Source: Catenovulum sp052056295
GTDB lineage: Bacteria; Pseudomonadota; Gammaproteobacteria; Enterobacterales; Alteromonadaceae
Reading direction: 5' to 3'
DNA length: 64,000 bases
Assembly: GCF_052056295.1 (NCBI RefSeq)
Contig: NZ_CP182493.1
Span: 2,108,001 to 2,172,000 of the forward strand
Shown here: positions 52,087 through 60,401 of the stretch, one piece after another
Layout: each line of letters begins with the position of its first letter
Position numbering within the stretch: position 1 is the first letter of the stretch
Notes under the pieces: model-generated
What the model was told of the DNA's origin: nothing
Databases searched by the model: none
The model's input: the letters and a program-made list of their open reading frames with translations, nothing else
Made by a program: the position numbers and the translations under genes

Positions 52087-53601
52087 TTAGCTCCAGTGTT
52101 TCCAACCTTCTAAGTAATAATACAGCACCTGTGGTTTATCTAAATTGCTGACTTTGCTTTCTCTGTTGTTGATATCCGTAGAAAAAGTCATCAGCGCTGC
52201 CTCTATGTTTTTAGCATAAAAGCGCATGGGCGGTAGGTAGCCTTGAACAAAATCACATTGAAACCTACACGCCATAACAAACCCCCAATCGCCAAAAGAT
52301 GGAATGTCGACGTGATACGGTAGCACTTGATTATAACCACTTGCAGCAATTGTATTGTGAATAGACCAAAACGCTTTAGTTGCAAAAAATGGGCTGGTCG
52401 CTTGTGTCACCAATATACCCGTATCTTGCAATCGGCTGCGGGCAATTTGATAAAACTGTTTGCTGTATAACCTAGCTAAACTGACTGTTTTTGGGTCAGG
52501 CAAATCAACCACTATTAAATCAAAACGTCGCTGAGTATCAGTTAAATAAACAAAGGCATCTTGGTGGATAACCTGCATTTTTTCATTAAACAAAGCTCTG
52601 TTATTGAGCTCGACTAGATAAACATTATCGCGCGCTAATTGCGCAACAGCTGGGTCTAAATCAACTAAGGTAATTGTTTCTACCATAGGATACTTGAGCA
52701 GTTCTCTTGCAGCCAAACCGTCACCGCCTCCTAATATCAAGACAGATTTGGGTTGAGCTATTCTTTGCATTGCAGGGTGAATAAGCGACTCGTGATATCT
52801 ATACTCATCAATTGCTGAAAACTGTAAACCACCATTCAGGTACAGGCGAATATCGTCTTTGCGCTTGGTCATAATAATTTGCTGGTACGGCGTTTGCTGA
52901 CTATGCACTATGCGATCATCAAACACAGTTTCATTCCACTTTTCGCTTAGCTGATTGCTAAACAACATGAGTCCCGACAAAATAACAAAAGATAAAATCA
53001 GCGAAGTGCGTAAATAGTGCTGCTGAGTTTTACTCAGCTGGGCAAAAAAGTACCACAGTAAGGTCAAGGCAATTGACAAATTGAGTAAGCCAAATAATAA
53101 GCTTGTTTTAAACACACCAAGCCAAGGCAGCAGAGCCAGCGGAAAAACGAGTGTTGCTATCAGTGCACCAAAATAATCAATAGATAATACGTTAGCCAAA
53201 TTAGCTTTAAGTGTGTAATGCTTTTCCATTAAGCGGGTTAACAAGGGAATTTCTAAGCCAACTAGCACACCAATAATGGCTGTGAGTAAAATGGAAATAA
53301 CCTGAAAAGGTAAACCTTGTGCATAAGTAAAATACAGCACAGGTACACAACTGCCGCCAACAACCGCCAACACTAGTTCATAACCAATAAACTGAGTTAA
53401 CAAGCTTTGGTCGCTCACCCATTTAGACAAATACGAGCCCACGCCCATAGTCGCCATATATACACCTATGGTGACTGAAAACTGAGTAATGCTATCGCCT
53501 AAAAAGTATGAGCCTGTGGTCGCAATAAGTAACTCGTAAATAATTGAACATAAACCTGCAATAAAAATACTGAACAGCAGGATATGGCTTTCACGTAACA
53601 C
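52087..53601 (-). CDS. Membrane-bound spermidine-synthase-like aminopropyltransferase
   Basis: A 504 aa protein with about seven transmembrane helices in the first 225 residues, then a soluble spermidine synthase domain. The domain contains YLNGGLQFSAIDEYRYHESL (about residues 250-270), the decarboxylated-SAM binding LILGGGDGLAARELL (about 287-301) and the catalytic Asp in VVDLPDPKTVSLARLYSKQF (about 366-385). The start is GTG 53601 immediately after the preceding stop, without a gap. It is the third gene of an operon with the DUF350 protein and the two-helix protein. The aminopropyl acceptor is unknown and may be membrane-associated. Confidence 0.88.
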   Translation of the reverse strand: MLRESHILLFSIFIAGLCSIIYELLIATTGSYFLGDSITQFSVTIGVYMATMGVGSYLSKWVSDQSLLTQFIGYELVLAVVGGSCVPVLYFTYAQGLPFQVISILLTAIIGVLVGLEIPLLTRLMEKHYTLKANLANVLSIDYFGALIATLVFPLALLPWLGVFKTSLLFGLLNLSIALTLLWYFFAQLSKTQQHYLRTSLILSFVILSGLMLFSNQLSEKWNETVFDDRIVHSQQTPYQQIIMTKRKDDIRLYLNGGLQFSAIDEYRYHESLIHPAMQRIAQPKSVLILGGGDGLAARELLKYPMVETITLVDLDPAVAQLARDNVYLVELNNRALFNEKMQVIHQDAFVYLTDTQRRFDLIVVDLPDPKTVSLARLYSKQFYQIARSRLQDTGILVTQATSPFFATKAFWSIHNTIAASGYNQVLPYHVDIPSFGDWGFVMACRFQCDFVQGYLPPMRFYAKNIEAALMTFSTDINNRESKVSNLDKPQVLYYYLEGWKHWS

Positions 53602-54411
53602 TTATTTGCCGCCTCTTGACGAACCTGAACGAAAATCTGCACCCGACAAACTTTGTTGCCTGACACTTCTATCTACATATAAGTTGTAGTGACCATGGGC
53701 ATAATTTACATAGTTGATATCGTCGTCATCATTAGATGAAGCAAGCCAAAATAGCAACATCCATAAAAACAAGACAAATATCACCAGATAAATCACAAAA
53801 CTTGAGGGTTTAGAGTCTTCAGGCATATCACCTATTGTTGAAGGGTATATTCTGCTATCGTTTTTGCGCTCTTCTTCCCATCGATACGACAAAATAACGA
53901 AACAAAGTAGCGCTATGCCACCAAAAATATACAGCATAGGGGTGAATATACTTTTGTCGCCGCGAATGGGCACAACTCGAAAATAGTAGCTGGTGCGATG
54001 CGCATTGGTGTGCCTTTGTGAAGAGTCAGATAGGAATAAAAAATAGTCGCCTTGTTTTGGAAAGCGCATATCAAAATAAGCATGCTCTTTGCGCTCAGTC
54101 CATTGTCCATCAGAATCAGTGCCGGTTTCCGACCAAAGTTCATCACGATAGGTGAACAGGTATTCACCATCGGCTGCGTACACTTCCATTTCCATCGCTT
54201 TCCACGAGTTCATTGGCATAGTTCCGCGAACTTCCAAACGCATCATTTGCCCATCTTCCGATACTGTAAAGTGGTAAGCTTCGTCTTCCTCGACAAACTT
54301 TTTACTTAGCTGCATTGGTACGTCCTGCAATTCGCCTTCCATATATTCAGAACTGCAAAAGCTCAGAAACCACGCAGCTAAACAAATAATAAACAGCTTC
54401 ATTACACTCAT
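53602..54411 (-). CDS. Membrane protein linked to DUF350 and SpeE-like genes
   Basis: A 269 aa protein with a signal-like N-terminus (residues 1-20, perhaps a lipoprotein with Cys in FLSFC, though the lipobox is imperfect). It has a periplasmic beta-rich domain (about 25-150, FTVSEDGQMMRLEVRGTMP) and two helices at about 155-178 and 205-227. A short cytoplasmic or periplasmic tail ends with SLSGADFRSGSSRGGK. I do not recognise a named family. It lies directly between the DUF350 gene (11-nt gap) and the SpeE-like gene (0-nt gap). Confidence 0.8.
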   Translation of the reverse strand: MSVMKLFIICLAAWFLSFCSSEYMEGELQDVPMQLSKKFVEEDEAYHFTVSEDGQMMRLEVRGTMPMNSWKAMEMEVYAADGEYLFTYRDELWSETGTDSDGQWTERKEHAYFDMRFPKQGDYFLFLSDSSQRHTNAHRTSYYFRVVPIRGDKSIFTPMLYIFGGIALLCFVILSYRWEEERKNDSRIYPSTIGDMPEDSKPSSFVIYLVIFVLFLWMLLFWLASSNDDDDINYVNYAHGHYNLYVDRSVRQQSLSGADFRSGSSRGGK

Positions 54412-54422
54412 AGTTTATCGTC

Positions 54423-55259
54423 CTATAGTGTATGGAAAATAACGCTAGCAACGGCTATGGCGACAAAACTTTCTATCAATGCAACAGCAGAGTTTTGTTG
54501 CACTATAGCATCGTCTAATTTGATTTTGCTCAGTAAAAGGAAATCGACAATCAAACGCACTACAGGCAAAGCGACCAAGGCAATAACTGCATCGATAAAA
54601 AACAAGCTGATGCTTTGTTGCCAAGACACGAATTCACCGACCAGCGCGTGTAATAAGATAATCCCTAAAGCAATTTTGGTAGCAGAAAAACTAATGGCCG
54701 CTGCAACATTGCCTTTTTCAAGCTCTTGCTGCAGGTCAAACCGAGTGAGTAAGTCGTACAACTTACTAAATACAATGAGCAACACTTGGCCTAACAGATA
54801 AAACACCAGGGCCGAAAGCATGCTACCTTCACCAGTTAATGCTCCTGCAATGACTAAACCTGCAGCTATATAACTTGCACCTTGCGCAAGACCCACAGCC
54901 AAGCTTTGGTGCTCTATAATCTGTTGTTTATTACAAAACTTAGATAACAGAAACTTATCGTTTATTACTCTGGCGATCAGCAGCATAACCAACCCCATAG
55001 CTGAGTATATTGACACACTGATTAGATCATTGATTAACCCTTTGCTCGGCCCTTTTAATACAGCGATATAAATAAGGGTAATTGCCAAAATGTACCCAGT
55101 AATAGAGGCAGCCAAAGCAGTATTTTTATGTTGAATTATTTGCTCAAAAGTATCGTACGGCGTGGTGAAGTTGTACAACCACTTTGCCGTGCAAATAACC
55201 AATAAGAAGAGCGCTAAAAACGATGCGTTTTCTAGGTAGTAAATGATATTAATATCCAT
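54423..55259 (-). CDS. DUF350 (UPF0719) membrane protein
   Basis: A 278 aa integral membrane protein with eight predicted helices, built from two similar halves: NTALAASITGYILAITLIYI (about 46-65) in the first and NVAAAISFSATKIALGIILL (about 183-202) in the second, each with the DUF350 pattern of an amphipathic stretch followed by helices. First gene of the operon with the two-helix protein and the SpeE-like enzyme; this linkage is common in gammaproteobacteria. Function unknown. ATG 55259. Confidence 0.88.
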   Translation of the reverse strand: MDINIIYYLENASFLALFLLVICTAKWLYNFTTPYDTFEQIIQHKNTALAASITGYILAITLIYIAVLKGPSKGLINDLISVSIYSAMGLVMLLIARVINDKFLLSKFCNKQQIIEHQSLAVGLAQGASYIAAGLVIAGALTGEGSMLSALVFYLLGQVLLIVFSKLYDLLTRFDLQQELEKGNVAAAISFSATKIALGIILLHALVGEFVSWQQSISLFFIDAVIALVALPVVRLIVDFLLLSKIKLDDAIVQQNSAVALIESFVAIAVASVIFHTL

Positions 55260-55333
55260 ATTTGTATATTTTTTATATTAATTAGTATTATGTGGCTGGG
55301 ATGCTAACACAATTGAATGGCAAGTCGTAAACA

Positions 55334-55375
55334 TAAAAAAAGCCCAGACTATTTTGGATAACAGCTGAGCTTTTA
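55334..55375 (-). terminator. Intrinsic terminator of glmS
   Basis: Read on the minus strand, AAAGCTCAG and CTGGGCTTTTTTT flank a loop of about 16 nt: a stem with one G-T pair and a T-run, located about 35 bp after the glmS stop codon. Confidence 0.75.
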
Positions 55376-55409
55376 TAATTCATATAATTCAATCTGTAGT
55401 GAAAAACGG

Positions 55410-57239
55410 TTACTCAACCGTCACTGACTTCGCCAAGTTTCTTGGTTGGTCAACATCCGTACCTTTAATAACAGCTACGTGGTAGCTTAATAACTGTAGC
55501 GGAATTGTGTAGACAATTGGTGCGATAATGTCGTCAGTTGGTACGACGTTAATTACCCGCTGTGTTTCGTCACTTTGGAATTTAGCGTCGTTGTCGGCAA
55601 ACACGTATAAAATACTGCCGCGTGCACGTACCTCTTCAACGTTTGAATGCAGCTTTTCTAATAATTCGTTGTTTGGTGCAACAACTATTACTGGCATTTC
55701 AGCATCAATTAACGCGATTGGGCCGTGTTTTAATTCACCCGCTGCGTAAGCTTCGGCGTGAATGTATGAAATTTCTTTCAGTTTTAACGCACCTTCCATC
55801 GCAATCGGATACTGGTCGCCACGGCCTAAGAATAATGCATGGTTTTTGTCGGCAAATTCTTCAGCTAAATCTTCAATTTCTTTATTGGCTAATAAAGCTT
55901 GTTCAATTTTGCCCGGTAGTTGCATTAACGAAGCACAAATTTCTTTCTCGTTTTCAGCAGTTAAACCTTTTTGTTTGCCTAAAGCTAATACCAAAATAAG
56001 TAGTGACACTAACTGAGTGGTAAATGCTTTAGTTGAAGCAACACCGATTTCTGTACCTGCGCGAGTCATAAAGTTGAAGTCTGATTCACGGACTAATGAC
56101 GAGCCTTGCACGTTACAAATAGTTAATGACGACAAATAACCTTGCTCTTGCGCTAAACGCAACGCTGCTAATGTGTCAGCCGTTTCACCAGATTGTGAAA
56201 TAGAAACAAACAAGCTGCCTTCGTGTACATAAAACTTGCGGTAACGGAATTCAGAGGCAATCTCAACACTACAGCTTACATTGGCGTATTGTTCAAACCA
56301 ATATTTAGCCACCATACCTGCGTGATAACTGGTGCCACAAGCAACTATGGTTACGTGTTTAATTTTAGGAATAACCTCTTCAAAACCATTCCCAAAAATA
56401 CCAGCTTCAACACCAGCGGCTGATAAACGACCTTCTAAGGTTTGACGCACACAAGTTGGCTGCTCGTATATTTCTTTCATCATATAGTGGCGGTATTCAC
56501 CTTTGTCAGCCGAGTCTGCTTTGGCATCAACTAGGTTTACTTTGCGCTCGACTTGCTCACCATTTTTATCAAAAATTTCTACCGACTTACGGGTAATGCG
56601 TGCAACATCACCTTCTTCTAAATAGATAAAACGGCTGGTCACAGGCAATAAAGCTAATTGATCAGATGCAACAAAGTTTTCGCCAATGCCTAAACCGATA
56701 ACAAGTGGGCTACCTGAACGCGCTACAACCATTTCATCTGGGTTTTGTTGGTCGATAATTGCTGTGCCGTATGCACCTGTAACAGTTTTAGCTGCTTTCT
56801 GTACTGCAGCAAATAAGTTGTTACTTTCAGCTAAAAATTTGTGGATAAGGTGGGTTAAAACTTCAGTGTCGGTTTCAGAAACAAACTTATACCCTTCACC
56901 TTCTAATTCTGCTTTTAATTCACGATAATTTTCGATAATACCATTGTGAACAACTGCAATACGTTCGTTCGACATGTGTGGATGGGCGTTGCGTTCGCTT
57001 GGTTCACCATGGGTTGCCCAACGTGTATGTGCTACACCTGTACCACCGGCTAAAAATTGTTCAGCTAAACTGTCAGATAAGTTTTTAACTTTACCAACGC
57101 GGCGTAACCTTTGTAATTGGCCGTTGTCTATTACCGCTAAACCGGCTGAATCGTATCCACGATATTCTAATCGGCGTAATCCTTCTAATAAAATTTCTGC
57201 TACATCACGTTGTGCTACTGCACCGACTATTCCACACAT
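55410..57239 (-). CDS. glmS: Glucosamine-6-phosphate synthase GlmS
   Basis: Makes glucosamine-6-phosphate from fructose-6-phosphate and glutamine, the first step to peptidoglycan and LPS amino sugars; 609 aa, full length. The N-terminal glutamine amidotransferase has the catalytic Cys1 (after Met removal) in CGIVGAVAQRD and RWATHGEPSERNAHP. Two SIS sugar-isomerase domains follow (about 290-420, with ACGTSYHAG and SQSGETADTLAAL; about 460-600). The C-terminus ends DQPRNLAKSVTVE, as in E. coli. It follows the deoR-type gene by 2 nt, so its expression should be governed from that gene's promoter. Confidence 0.98.
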   Translation of the reverse strand: MCGIVGAVAQRDVAEILLEGLRRLEYRGYDSAGLAVIDNGQLQRLRRVGKVKNLSDSLAEQFLAGGTGVAHTRWATHGEPSERNAHPHMSNERIAVVHNGIIENYRELKAELEGEGYKFVSETDTEVLTHLIHKFLAESNNLFAAVQKAAKTVTGAYGTAIIDQQNPDEMVVARSGSPLVIGLGIGENFVASDQLALLPVTSRFIYLEEGDVARITRKSVEIFDKNGEQVERKVNLVDAKADSADKGEYRHYMMKEIYEQPTCVRQTLEGRLSAAGVEAGIFGNGFEEVIPKIKHVTIVACGTSYHAGMVAKYWFEQYANVSCSVEIASEFRYRKFYVHEGSLFVSISQSGETADTLAALRLAQEQGYLSSLTICNVQGSSLVRESDFNFMTRAGTEIGVASTKAFTTQLVSLLILVLALGKQKGLTAENEKEICASLMQLPGKIEQALLANKEIEDLAEEFADKNHALFLGRGDQYPIAMEGALKLKEISYIHAEAYAAGELKHGPIALIDAEMPVIVVAPNNELLEKLHSNVEEVRARGSILYVFADNDAKFQSDETQRVINVVPTDDIIAPIVYTIPLQLLSYHVAVIKGTDVDQPRNLAKSVTVE

Positions 57240-57241
57240 TG

Positions 57242-58027
57242 TTATTTTCCCGCTTGTTGTTGATTTGTTTTGGCGACCACTATAGTCACACCCATATTTG
57301 AAATTTGTTCGATTGCTTGTTTACTGATGCCGTCGTCGGTCACCAAATAAGTAATTTGTTGCCATGTAAGTTCTAGGTTTGGAATACGTCTGCCTATTTT
57401 GTCTGACTCTACCATAACAATCACTTCGCGTGCTTGTTCGGCCATCACTCGGCTTAAACCTATTAGTTCATTAAAGGTAGTCGTTCCTCGGTTTAAATCA
57501 ATGCCATCGGCACCGATAAACAGTTGGTCGAAGTCGTAACTACGTAAAACTTGTTCGGCAACTTGGCCTTGGAATGATTCTGAATGTGGATCCCAAGTGC
57601 CGCCTGTCATTAAGATAGTGGGTTCGCGCTCTAATTCACGCAATTGATTAGCAACTTCCAATGCATTTGTCATCACTACTAATCCCGCCTTTTGGCTTAG
57701 GTGAGAAATTAAACTAGAAGTTGTGCGGCCGCTGTCTATGATAATGCGATTGTGATCACGTATAAGTTCAGCTGCTTTATTGCCTATTGCTTGTTTAGCT
57801 GCGGATAAGGCTTTTTCACCATCTGAGATCACTTCTTGCGGCAATGGTACTGCACCACCGTAGCGGCGTAATAATTGGCCACTTTTTTCGAGTTCGGCTA
57901 AGTCTTTTCGAATCGTAACAACTGAGGTATCGAATTGACTAGCCAGTGCTTCGACTGTCACTTCACCTAGTTGATTGACTTGTTGGACGATTTTGTGTCG
58001 TCGCTGTTGAGTATTTCGTTTTGACAA
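57242..58027 (-). CDS. DeoR-family repressor upstream of glmS
   Basis: A 261 aa DeoR/GlpR-type regulator. The winged helix (about 5-60) reads VTVEALASQFDTSVVTIRKD, with LRRYGGAVPLP after it. The sugar-phosphate sensing domain (about 75-250) has IIIDSGRTTSSLISHL, ILMTGGTWDPHSESFQG and IGADGIDLNRGTTTF, residues usual for sugar-phosphate effectors. Given the 2-nt distance to glmS, it likely controls amino-sugar synthesis, with a hexosamine phosphate as effector; that is inference. The start is TTG 58027, not certain; no ATG exists near it. Confidence 0.92.
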   Translation of the reverse strand: MSKRNTQQRRHKIVQQVNQLGEVTVEALASQFDTSVVTIRKDLAELEKSGQLLRRYGGAVPLPQEVISDGEKALSAAKQAIGNKAAELIRDHNRIIIDSGRTTSSLISHLSQKAGLVVMTNALEVANQLRELEREPTILMTGGTWDPHSESFQGQVAEQVLRSYDFDQLFIGADGIDLNRGTTTFNELIGLSRVMAEQAREVIVMVESDKIGRRIPNLELTWQQITYLVTDDGISKQAIEQISNMGVTIVVAKTNQQQAGK

Positions 58028-58028
58028 A

Positions 58029-58076
58029 GTTTCGGTTTCTTAAGATTTATTTTTATAAGTTTCGTTTCGAAAGTTT
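58029..58076. promoter_or_regulatory. Candidate DeoR-type operator upstream of deoR-glmS
   Basis: Two TTTC-rich sites, GTTTCGGTTTC starting at 58029 and GTTTCGTTTCGAAAG starting at 58059, lie just before the deoR-type gene. DeoR-family proteins of the AgaR kind bind direct repeats of TTTCRTTTY, so these fit an autoregulatory operator. Spacing centre to centre is about 31 bp. Confidence 0.5.
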
Positions 58077-58139
58077 ATGCATTTTAAACGAAGCTTTTTG
58101 TTTAGTGCAATATAAAGGTGAAATTTTGTGCGGCTTGTC

Positions 58140-58600
58140 ACTTACAGTGCGCTGAAAGGTTGGTGCAACAAAGTCCATTAGAAGCATAATTTTCTAAAAG
58201 CGCTACAAAGGCGCTGTTAGCTCAATAGAAACGGTACTTTGAAACTGCGGTCAATTCACCAAACGCTTCAAGCCATCCTTGGTCGCTCGCCGATTACATC
58301 CATGTAATCGGAGGTTGGTTCATTGCCCCCAGTTCCGAAGTACCTCAATGGGTATAGGCAACGCTGTGAGTATTAGCTTCCAACAGACTTCTATCTGGCA
58401 TATGTGTCGCGATATAAAATTTATCCAGCAATTAATATGCAAAAGCAGGTGAATGGGTGTGTTGCGAGCAAAACTTCACAAAACATGGATGTTTTGTGCG
58501 AGCGATTCACGGATGAACTCGAAGCGCTTTTGCGAGCAATACTCCATTTAACTGCTGACTTCTAGACTATGGTTTTGCAGCACTAGCAATAAAACCCGCA
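58140..58600. repeat. Structured intergenic repeat, 58-kb copy
   Basis: This fills most of the 714-bp gap between the deoR-type gene and the mlaC-like gene. An inverted module has a perfect 10-bp hairpin CCGATTACAT/ATGTAATCGG (58290-58299 with 58302-58311). It is flanked by arms that also pair (GGTACTTTGAAACTG near 58233 with CAGTTCCGAAGTACC near 58329, two mismatches). The direct module (58448-58550) has the perfect 10-bp hairpin CACAAAACAT/ATGTTTTGTG at 58477-58498. The segment GCATAATTTTCTAAAA is shared with the 36.5-kb copy. No coding frame supported. Confidence 0.8.
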
Positions 58601-58741
58601 AAAGACACCGGTAGCATTTCACTCGGGTTACAATTCGTTACATTAGTGCGCATCAAGCAACAATATAATGCAAAATAAGATCTAAATATCCGCATAAAAA
58701 CGGACTAAAATGCACCCATGTTATTTAAAAGGAAAATAGTT

Positions 58742-59365
58742 ATGTTTAGCCACAGCAAACAAACTCAAAATATAGTTCAAACAATTGGAAGTTTACTATT
58801 CGCAACCATGCTAACAGTGTTGGCATTTAGCGCCAAAGCCAACAATGCAGATCCTAACCAGTTACTCAGCCAAGTAGGACAAAACCTATTTAGCGAAATA
58901 AAACAACTGCAACTAGACGACAGCCAAAAACGTTTAGCTCTACGCGATATCATTAACAAACAGCTGATGCCACATATAGATGTTGATTTTGTCTCGTACA
59001 AATTACTTGGCAAACACGTACGAAAAGTAAATAAACAGCAGTTCCAACAGTTTTCCCAAGCAGTAGAGCATTACTTAACTGTTACCTATGCTAACGCACT
59101 AATGGCTTACAAAGGGCAAGAAGTTATTTTTGAACAAAACGGTCAAGTGGAAGACAAGTACGCCACAGTGAAAACACGTATTGTCGACCCAAGTGCACCG
59201 GCGATTGATTTACATTTTAAAATGCGTAAAAACGGCAAAGGTGAATGGAAGGTTTACGACATGGTTGCCGAAGGGATATCACTGTTAAGTGCTAAACAAA
59301 GCGAAATTACCAAACGAATTTCTGATGCAAATATCGAAAAAGTGATTGCTGAATTAAACAGTTAA
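58742..59365 (+). CDS. MlaC/Ttg2D-like phospholipid-binding periplasmic protein
   Basis: A 207 aa periplasmic protein (signal peptide residues about 1-33, SAKANNADP) of the MlaC family, which ferries phospholipids between membranes. Typical signature: LLGKHVRKVNKQQFQQFSQA (about 83-102), then VEDKYATVKTRIVD and EWKVYDMVAEGISLL. ATG 58742 is chosen (AAAGGAAAA just upstream); a frame start at 58718 is less likely. The mlaFEDB genes are not here, so it is an orphan copy, perhaps a second MlaC with another donor or acceptor. Confidence 0.9.
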   Translation: MFSHSKQTQNIVQTIGSLLFATMLTVLAFSAKANNADPNQLLSQVGQNLFSEIKQLQLDDSQKRLALRDIINKQLMPHIDVDFVSYKLLGKHVRKVNKQQFQQFSQAVEHYLTVTYANALMAYKGQEVIFEQNGQVEDKYATVKTRIVDPSAPAIDLHFKMRKNGKGEWKVYDMVAEGISLLSAKQSEITKRISDANIEKVIAELNS

Positions 59366-59452
59366 TAACCCCGATTCCTCAAGTATCAAAGTTGTTGGTG
59401 CTACTTATTTGAACTAAGCTATTTTAATAGCCAGCAAATAAGTTAGCACCTA

Positions 59453-60385
59453 ATGCAAGAACGAACTCTCAGAATCACATCGAAAAAATCTTGCTTAATT
59501 TACGCATGCTTTTTCCTGCTATTATCGCCATTTAAACTGTTAGCGCTAGACCAAGTAATGGCCTATTCGCCTGAACAAAATTTTGATAAACGCGAAGAAT
59601 ATCACCTCGCACTACTCAAAGCTGTTTTAGTAGAAACTGAGCAAGAGCTTGGTCCTTTTGAGTTAACCCGTACAGAAGTGACCATGCCAAGAAGTCGTCA
59701 AGCCATAGAGCTTACCAAAGGCAATATCATTAACGTAATTGCTTCCCCTCCACTCAAAGGCCAACTTAGCAACAGCCTAAGAGTACCGTTTCCCATTCGC
59801 CGCGGCTTATCGAGTTATCGAATATTTCTAGTCATGCATAACAATGTAGATTTATATAAAAATGCCAACACGCTCGATGCGGTAAAACAGTTTAAAACAG
59901 GACAAAAACAGTATTGGTCTACCGAAAGAATTCTTCGTCATCATGGCTTTAACGTAGTTTCGACCGCCAACTATAAGGGGTTATTTAAAATGTTAGCTTT
60001 AGGTCGATTCGATAGTTTAAATCGTGATATTGCAGAAGCCTACATAGAGCTTGAAACCTTCAAGAAGGAAATTCCGCAACTCAGCTATGATCGCCATATA
60101 GCACTCTATACCTACTTACCTTACTATTTTTACGTCTCACCAAAACAACAGAATTTAGCCAAACGCCTTGAGTTTGGTTTGTTAAAACTACATAAATCAG
60201 GTCAGTTGGATACTTTATTGTTTAACTATTTTGGACCTTATTTGCACCAAGCGAAATTAGGCAATCGTCGAATATTCCACATAGAGAACATCAATTTGGC
60301 AAACGATATGTACAGCCATGACCAAGCATATTTACTAGATTTAACAAAAAGCCAGCAGTCTATTGAACAGGCTGCTGGCTTTTAA
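59453..60385 (+). CDS. Periplasmic solute-binding-like protein (SBP_bac_3)
   Basis: A 310 aa secreted protein (signal peptide to about residue 32, FKLLALDQ) resembling the bacterial extracellular solute-binding family 3. It is a diverged type often found as single genes in Alteromonadales: YHLALLKAVLVETEQELG at the start, LGRFDSLNRDIAEAYIELET in the second lobe and FGLLKLHKSGQLDTLLFNYF near the end. No ABC permease genes are close, so it may serve in sensing or not bind a transported solute. It lies 87 bp after the mlaC-like gene. The last codons overlap a terminator hairpin. Confidence 0.8.
   Translation: MQERTLRITSKKSCLIYACFFLLLSPFKLLALDQVMAYSPEQNFDKREEYHLALLKAVLVETEQELGPFELTRTEVTMPRSRQAIELTKGNIINVIASPPLKGQLSNSLRVPFPIRRGLSSYRIFLVMHNNVDLYKNANTLDAVKQFKTGQKQYWSTERILRHHGFNVVSTANYKGLFKMLALGRFDSLNRDIAEAYIELETFKKEIPQLSYDRHIALYTYLPYYFYVSPKQQNLAKRLEFGLLKLHKSGQLDTLLFNYFGPYLHQAKLGNRRIFHIENINLANDMYSHDQAYLLDLTKSQQSIEQAAGF
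60346..60384 (+). terminator. Terminator overlapping the end of the solute-binding-like gene
   Basis: AAAAAGCCAGCAG (60346-60358) and CTGCTGGCTTTT (60372-60383): stem of about 12 bp, 13-nt loop, T-run. It includes the last codons and stop of the gene. On the other strand it could also serve the convergent large lipoprotein gene. Confidence 0.75.
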
Positions 60386-60401
60386 ACAACAAATAGACTT
60401 G

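Noticed and set aside
55260..55409. A glmS-type riboswitch/ribozyme near glmS
   Set aside because: The region is downstream of glmS and holds only a terminator; upstream of glmS lies the deoR-type gene 2 nt away.
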